64,000 nucleotides of DNA from Pleodorina starrii (Eukaryota > Chlorophyta > Chlorophyceae > Chlamydomonadales > Volvocaceae), in the NCBI GenBank assembly GCA_030267565.1, contig BRXU01000003.1, positions 1,534,001 through 1,598,000 on the forward strand, written 5' to 3'. The notes under the pieces are model-generated. The model saw only the letters and a list, made by a program, of their open reading frames with translations, was not told the origin of the DNA and did no database searches. The translations under genes and the position numbers were made by a program. This document shows positions 59,201 to 64,000 of this stretch, one piece after another (the stretch's first letter is position 1; the number at the start of each line of letters is the position of its first letter).

Positions 59201-60069
59201 GGATGGAGAGAGAAAGAGAGCGGAGGGGACAGGGGAGGGAGCAGCGGGATGGGGAGGGAAGGGCTGCGAGGCACGGACATGCGAACACTCATGCCACCCG
59301 TGGAAGGCGCCCATCCATCCATCCATCCATCCATCCATCCATCCATCCATCCATCCATCCATCCATCCATCCATCCATCCATCCATCCATCCGTCTGAGG
59401 TCTGCGGTAGGCGCTAAAAAGGCGCCGTACCTGTGCTGTACTGTGTACGACGCAACATACGCAGGCATCACCATGCGTGCCGCCAAGCGGCTGCAGCTGT
59501 CCTCCCGTATCACCGCATCCGCCCGAGCCACCCTGGAGCCCTCCATCGGCGCATCTCTGATCCTGCCCATATTCTGGGCGGAGGAGGCCTCCGAGATCTC
59601 TGCCGTACAGGCCGCCACCTTCCGCGGCGGCGTCTATCGCGCGCAGCGTGTCGCGGCGACGCTGCGCGCCGTGTCGTACCCCGCGGCGGCGGCGCTGGCA
59701 GCGCTGGCTGGGATGGCGGCGCTGGTGGCGGCGCGGCCGCGGCGGCGGACAGCCAGGGTGGCGGCGCCGTCACATAACGACCACGATGACGCTTCCGGAA
59801 GCGCAAACGGCAGCGGTGGTGCCGCCACCTCTGCCACGGAACGTCTCTGGGCGGGATCATCGTCAGGGGCGCCGGTGGCAGCGCCGCCGACTCCACCTCC
59901 CGCACCGGCGCCGGCAGTTGCAACAGCTGGTGGTGGTGTCAATGCCGGCGCTGGTTTCGGCGCTGGGTTGCTGGCCCCCTTCCCGGCGATGCCTGACACT
60001 GCGGATGAACGCACACTGCAGCTGTTGGACGAGGAGGATGAGGACGGGGAAGGGGAGGGGGAGGGGTAA
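53257..60069 (+). CDS. CD36/LIMP-2/SR-B family membrane receptor, 12 exons (~676 aa)
   Basis: Exons: 53257-53364, 53601-53649, 53934-54016, 54382-54465, 54861-55103, 55686-55793, 56462-56758, 57342-57484, 57885-57951, 58327-58482, 59097-59184, 59465-60069; all joins keep frame. CD36-family landmarks in order: N-terminal membrane helix (residues ~8-24) followed by [129 protein letters not shown]; a second membrane helix (~545-565). The layout is two membrane passes around a large extracytosolic loop. The family binds lipids, lipoproteins or membrane proteins. Unusual features are a Gly/Ala-rich insertion in exon 7 and a ~110-residue C-terminal tail ending in Asp/Glu/Gly. Exon 3 could instead start at 53946. 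Introns carry microsatellites and telomere-like motifs. Confidence 0.88.
56067..56129 (+). repeat. (GGT)n trinucleotide array in intron 6
   Basis: About 21 perfect GGT copies inside intron 6 of the CD36-like gene. It keeps spurious frames open on both strands (poly-Gly, poly-Val, poly-Trp; poly-His, poly-Thr, poly-Pro). Confidence 0.93.
58066..58092 (+). repeat. Telomere-type (TTTTAGGG) motif in intron 9
   Basis: AGGG followed by two full TTTTAGGG units and a degenerate third (TTTTGG), in intron 9 (57952-58326) of the CD36-like gene, next to ATGAATGA repeats. Confidence 0.85.
58227..58313 (+). repeat. (CA)n-rich tract in intron 9
   Basis: Interrupted ACAC/ACGTGCGC tract just upstream of the C-run and CAG acceptor of exon 10. 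Confidence 0.85.
58491..58527 (+). repeat. Degenerate telomere-type motif at start of intron 10
   Basis: GGGTTTTAGGG followed by diverged GTTTT..TTAGGG units, starting eight bases after the GTGAGT donor of exon 10. Confidence 0.65.
58746..58772 (+). repeat. (GT)n tract in intron 10
   Basis: About 13 uninterrupted GT dinucleotides in intron 10 of the CD36-like gene. Confidence 0.9.
59047..59092 (+). repeat. (CCCT)n polypyrimidine array abutting the exon 11 acceptor
   Basis: CTCC/CCCT repeats end four bases before the TATAG acceptor of exon 11, so the microsatellite also serves as the polypyrimidine tract of intron 10. Confidence 0.85.
59311..59392 (+). repeat. (ATCC)n tetranucleotide array in intron 11
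   Basis: About 20 copies of ATCC in intron 11 (59185-59464) of the CD36-like gene. The unit 4 pseudogene keeps the end of this intron but not the array. Confidence 0.93.
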
Positions 60070-60868
60070 GCAAAAGCACGAAACCGCAGTGAAGGAACTG
60101 AGGCGACGTTTGGAAAACGGAATTCGCGGAGGGAGGGACCTGAGAGGTGGAGGGGAAGGAGTGCTGGCAGATAGATGGAGGATGAGAAGAGGAGTTGGAG
60201 GCAAGCTATTTGCGAGTTTGAGACTCGGCAGTGACGCCGGCAGGATTCGGGACACCGGCGGGATTCCCAAGCACCGGCAGTGCGGGTGCCATGGCGCTGA
60301 CCGTTTAGAGGGTCGTGTGTGTGTGTGTGTGTGTTGGGGGGGTTCTGGGGTTGTTACAGACTGAAGAAGTGTAGAGCCAAGGGGCCAGCTGGCCGTGCAC
60401 TGCAACGGAGGCGACCAGGGCAGCCGAGGCGCCCATCCAGACCAGACAGCACGAGTCACCCAGACAGGGACGAGCAAGCCCGCGGGGAAAGGCTCAGAAA
60501 ACCGCAACCAACCAGGATTTGCCACGAGGCTCCCCAATTGGCAACGGGCCCCGGGGCCGCACAAGATGGCCCACAAACAGACGTAACGAGGATGGGTTGG
60601 GTTGGCTTGGGGTTGGACGGCGCACCACGTGGAGCAAGATGGTCAACCTTGCAGCCGTGGCAGCGACAGTCCGCAACTCTTAAGCGGCAGCCGGGTTCCC
60701 ATGCGAGGTCTGATTCGGTCCCTGGACAGCGCCTGGACCGGCTGGTAACCTATCTAGGTCCACACCGCAGCCATCGACGGAAGCCTGTGAGGAGTCTTGG
60801 AGCGCGGGCAGGCTATCCAGGCGTGTGGCTTTCATGGCCCAGGGAAGCGGGAAGGGAAGAGGTGGTCA

Positions 60869-61765
60869 TTGTATTGTATTGTATTACAAGCTCGAGAGCT
60901 CATAAGGCCCAGACGAGCCAGGAGGCTCATGGACCGCGAGAATAGGCAGGTCAAAAAGGAAGCAGAAGCTAAAGCAGGATCACAACGAAGACAGGTAAAA
61001 TGAACAAACATTCAAACTAGCATAGGAGACCGTCGAACCCAGATGTTGTGAACTAATTCAGCTAAGCCGCGTTGATTGTCCGCGCCCGTAACAGCAAGCA
61101 TAGGCGGAGAAACGTAGTCGCCTAAAATGACACCTAGGGTGCTAAAACCCTGACGTATATCGTCGTACGCCGAGCACTCCATCAGCACATGATATTCGTC
61201 TTCAGTACCACTATCACAGACCCTACAAGTACGCTCAGACCTCTGCCGTCCAGCAGGCCGATTATTCTCAATTGGCCAGGCTCCTAAACGAAAACGCAAA
61301 AGAGAAGCATAGGGTTTGGGGGGGATATACCCAGCCGTATGTTTCGGCATCCTCATCCAGTGCGTGTGCCGACACATCTTCACACCGGGCTTGTGGTTAT
61401 CAGAAACGAACTCACGCGGGGGCGTGAGAAGCCTGCTGTTAACCCAGTCTTCATCAAACCTCTGCTCCAACGTCCAAATCAAATTCCCAATATTAAGCGA
61501 ACGCGACGCAACAAAGTCGACTTGGCCCTCCAAATCAAGACCCGGCGGGGGCTCCGGCCAGTGGTCCTGTCCCAAACACCTGAGTCCTCGTAAAACCAAG
61601 GCTCCCCACCCATGACCTGACAGGTCTGATTGAAGGGCAAGCCGAATTTCCTCACGAAACACTCTATGGAATACCGAACCCTTCGCATCAACCAGCTTGT
61701 TCCAGAAACGGTAGATGAGGGAGGCCCAGTGAACATGCAACGGGCGCTGCCCGAATTCCCTGAAC
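60869..61765 (-). mobile_element. 5'-truncated LINE insertion with 9-bp target duplication
   Basis: Flanked by AGGTGGTCA at 60860-60868 and 61766-61774; other units have one copy of the site (AGAGGTGGTCAACTGG). The minus strand is open from the 5' truncation point through 61740 to a stop at 61012. It encodes the C-terminal third of a LINE reverse-transcriptase protein (HVHWASLIYRFWNKLV, LLRFRLGAWPIENNRP, ERTCRVCDSGTEDEYHVLME). The knuckle C-x2-C-x8-H-x4-C is intact. The 3' end carries a short (TACAA)n-like tail (60869-60886). It lies between the receptor and the ankyrin leader, and is related to but distinct from the LINE in units 2, 4 and 6. Confidence 0.88.
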
Positions 61766-62022
61766 AGGTGGTCAACTGGTCAACCATACAACGGCCGCCG
61801 TACAGAATCCGGATCTGAGGATTATAGTTGCCACGAAGCAAGCTTATGGAAGCAATGCTTTTTCCATCGATGACCAGCTTACCTCTTTGGATAAGTTCTT
61901 GGGCCTTCTGCTCACGCCAAGCCTTGCGGAAGGCCACTTCCATCTTACAAGTTCGGCATTATGCTATCGCAAACAGGCGCAGGAGTCCTTGAGCGTACGT
62001 ATGAATGATATAGGGACAAAAA

Positions 62023-64000
62023 ATGTCCCAGTCAGTCACTCTGCGTACATCAGACGGCTCGAGCGTTTGGTTGCCGGGCATCGTGGCGTGCATTGCGCAC
62101 CATCTGCCAGCTAACGAAGTGGCAAGCACATCTCAGCAGTTCGCACACCACAAGACCTTGCGGCTCTCGCTTCCGACACCCATCCACGTGTTCCGGGAGC
62201 GCTGGGGCCGCCCGGGCGCTTTTCGCGCCTTGTCTCACAAGCAGCGGCTGCAGCTGCTGTGCCTGACGGCGGCAAGCGGCAGCGTCGCCAACCTGGAGGT
62301 TGCCCTGGCCAATGCGGGTCTTGATCTTCGGTGCGAGCTGCTCGAGGCCGCCGCAGCCGCGGGCCAGCTCGACATGTGCAAGGTGCTGCGTGCCCGCGGC
62401 TGCCTCTGGGGTGATTCTCTGTCAGCCGCGGCGAAGGCCGGCCACCGGCACGTGTGCGAGTGGATGTTGGCCAGCGGCTGCCCCTTACCCTGGCACGTCG
62501 TTTGCAGTGCTTGCTGGAGCGGGCAGGAGGACCTTATGCAGTGGCTGCTGACGGAGTTGCAGGGCCGTCCCAGGGACGATTTGCATGGCCTCAGCATGTC
62601 ATTGTTGATGGCTGCGGCAGAGTACTTGAGCCTGGCGGCGCTGCAGCGGCTGTGGCAGCAGCTCATGGCAGGGCACCACGGCAGCGAACTGCAGCAGCAG
62701 CTTGAGCAGCTCGATGAGGGGGATCGGGATCTGATCATGGTGGCTGCGGCCCGCAGCACCACGCCCGACTGGCAGGCCAAAGTGGAGTGGCTGGAAGGGC
62801 TGGGCTACCCCCGCACGGCAATGGCGTGCACATTCACTCTTCGGGCTGGCGACGGTGATGCAGTGGTGGCGCGTCTGCAGTGGCTGCGCGGCCGGGGCTA
62901 CCCCCTAAATGCGGCGGTGGTAAACGCTGCTATCCCTGTCGGCAATCTTGCCGCCCTGCGTTTCCTGGTGGAGCAAGCGGGGGTGCGGCCCTCCGCCAAT
63001 CAGTTCCTCGTGACGGTTGCAGCCCGCCGGGGCCACCTGGCCATACTGCAGTACCTGCACGCCAGCGGCTTTCCCGTAAATACCCGTTCTGTTGCGGAAG
63101 CGGCGGCCAGAGCGGGTCACCTGCCGCTGGTGGCCTGGGCGGTGGAGGGTCCGGGCGTCGCACCCGCTGACGGCACAGCTAGCTTGCTTGACTGCGCGGC
63201 GGAGAGCGGCAACCTTGAGCTGATGGCCTGGCTCCACGTCCGCGGCTGGGCCTTGGGCCCCACGGCCATCCCCAACGGCGCCGAGAGCGGCTGTGAAGAG
63301 GCGCTGGAGTGGCTGGTGGAGCGGGGCTGCCCCTTCCCGGTGGGTGTCGCCGTCCTCGTTTGTCACCACCATGTATGTACGACGCGCGCCGTGTGGCCCA
63401 CCAGTTGTGGCCCACCGGTGGTTCATTTTGCATGCGCTGTGCCCAGCCAGGTCACTCGGCAGGTCCATTAGACGCGTGTGCCGGGCCACCTTGTGTCGTA
63501 CGTCCGTCGTGCTGCTCGAGGGGTGTTATTTGTGGTGTCAATGTTGAGACGTTTTTCATGGTGTCGATGCCGTATTCAGATTCGCATGTGCGCCTTCCGG
63601 GACAGAGTCACTTGTCTGCCAAGCTGCCAAAGTGCGTTGCAAGAAAATTCCGCTGTCGGGGAGCTAGGCTGTGAGGCCGCATGGAGTTGCACCGCTCCTG
63701 ACTGCCCGACCGCCCGTCCCTGCATTGATGTGTGTATGTACGGCAATCGTATATGTTCCTTGGCGGCCTCAGCTCGATGGCGGCGCCTACCGCATGGCCG
63801 CCCGCAACGGTGATCTGGCGATGCTCCGCTGCCTGCACCGGCTGGGCTGCCCCTGGGGGCCGCCGGGGAAGCTGCTGGCGGACTGCATCCGCAGCTTGGT
63901 CTCCGTCGCCGTACTGCAGTGCCTGCTGGACTTGGGCTGCCCCGAAATGGACTGGGATGCTGCGGTCAAGTTGGCGGAGGACGAGGCGCAAATGGAGCCC
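62023..64000 (+). CDS. F-box-like/ankyrin-repeat protein, unit 8, partial at window edge
   Basis: Exon 1 62023-63339 (439 codons), intron 63340-63772 (donor GTGGGT, acceptor CTCAG, phase 0), exon 2 from 63773 to beyond 64000. Joined sequence reads ERGCPFP then LDGGAYRMAARNGDLAM, continuing one ankyrin repeat across the splice and through LDLGCPEMDWDAAV. The F-box-like segment has an in-frame 24-base loss (NEVAST joined to SQQFAHH; paralogues have LRLIDKTT between), probably removing one helix. Ankyrin modules have diverged (NAAVVNAAIPVGN, RPSANQFLVTVAARRGH). It is the only copy on the plus strand and the only one next to the intact CD36-like gene. Confidence 0.85.

Larger units (their letters stand above)
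60070..64000. repeat. Array unit 8, inverted, cut by right window edge
   Basis: Reverse orientation to units 1-7 and directly downstream of the intact CD36-like gene. 60070-60859 is the shared spacer, read as the complement of, for example, 4620-5374. 60860-61774 is a LINE with its target duplications. 61775-62022 is the ankyrin leader and 62023 onward the ankyrin gene. No other gene in 60070-60859. Confidence 0.85.

Noticed and set aside
58883..59417. Open frames across the ATCC array (IHPS or DGWM repeats)
   Set aside because: Microsatellite artefact within intron 11.
1..64000. CRISPR array, rRNA, viral or toxin gene
   Set aside because: The tandem repeats have no spacer pattern, and no rRNA, capsid, viral polymerase or toxin signatures were seen. 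The LINE pieces are host retrotransposons.

Overview
The window reads as nuclear DNA of a volvocine (Chlamydomonas/Volvox-type) green alga. The evidence is high GC, intron-rich genes with GTGAGT/GTAAGT donors and GCAG acceptors, Gly/Ala-rich low-complexity insertions in proteins, many simple repeats, and interstitial copies of the Chlamydomonas-type telomere repeat TTTTAGGG. Nothing looks bacterial, organellar or viral.

Layout. From 1 to about 50,860 there is a tandem array of about 6-7 kb units, all in one orientation. Each unit carries one two-exon gene on the minus strand. The gene encodes an F-box-like N-terminus followed by ankyrin repeats, and seven copies lie at 2206-4403, 9068-11075, 15089-17209, 27742-29791, 33649-35702, 40358-42427 and 47483-49411. 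Behind each gene lies a shared spacer built of recurring blocks. In units 1, 2, 3 and 5 the spacer contains about 150 bp of the 3' coding end of a CD36-family gene; unit 4 has a longer piece, and units 6 and 7 have lost it. By sequence subtype the array reads A-B-C-A-B-C-D, a higher-order period of about 25 kb.

A partial unit without an ankyrin gene lies at 50,861-52,275. It is followed by what looks like the intact source gene: a 12-exon CD36/LIMP-2/SR-B-like receptor on the plus strand (53,257-60,069). Directly downstream is an eighth ankyrin unit in inverted orientation (60,070-64,000, plus strand, cut by the window edge). The order CD36 tail - spacer - ankyrin gene is therefore the same in the intact pair and in every array unit that keeps the tail.

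Interruptions of the array: a roughly 4.4 kb insertion in unit 3 (17,390-21,796) with an unrecognised coiled-coil gene (18,613-20,299, minus) and a 30-bp minisatellite; a roughly 1 kb (GGGA)n array in unit 3 (24,641-25,629); two LINE 3' fragments with clean target-site duplications (42,663-43,045 and 60,860-61,774) and two older LINE fragments (units 2 and 4); and several unclassified insertions (31,933-32,404, 43,346-43,925, 45,588-46,610).

How the parts fit. The ankyrin proteins look like substrate adaptors (F-box plus ankyrin), but no partner is encoded here. The CD36-like protein has two membrane segments and probably binds lipid. I see no functional operon-like link between the two; the link visible in the sequence is structural, because they were co-amplified. 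Two of the eight ankyrin genes have damaged C-termini (unit 1 frameshift, unit 7 nonsense codon), as expected of a young, fast-evolving cluster.
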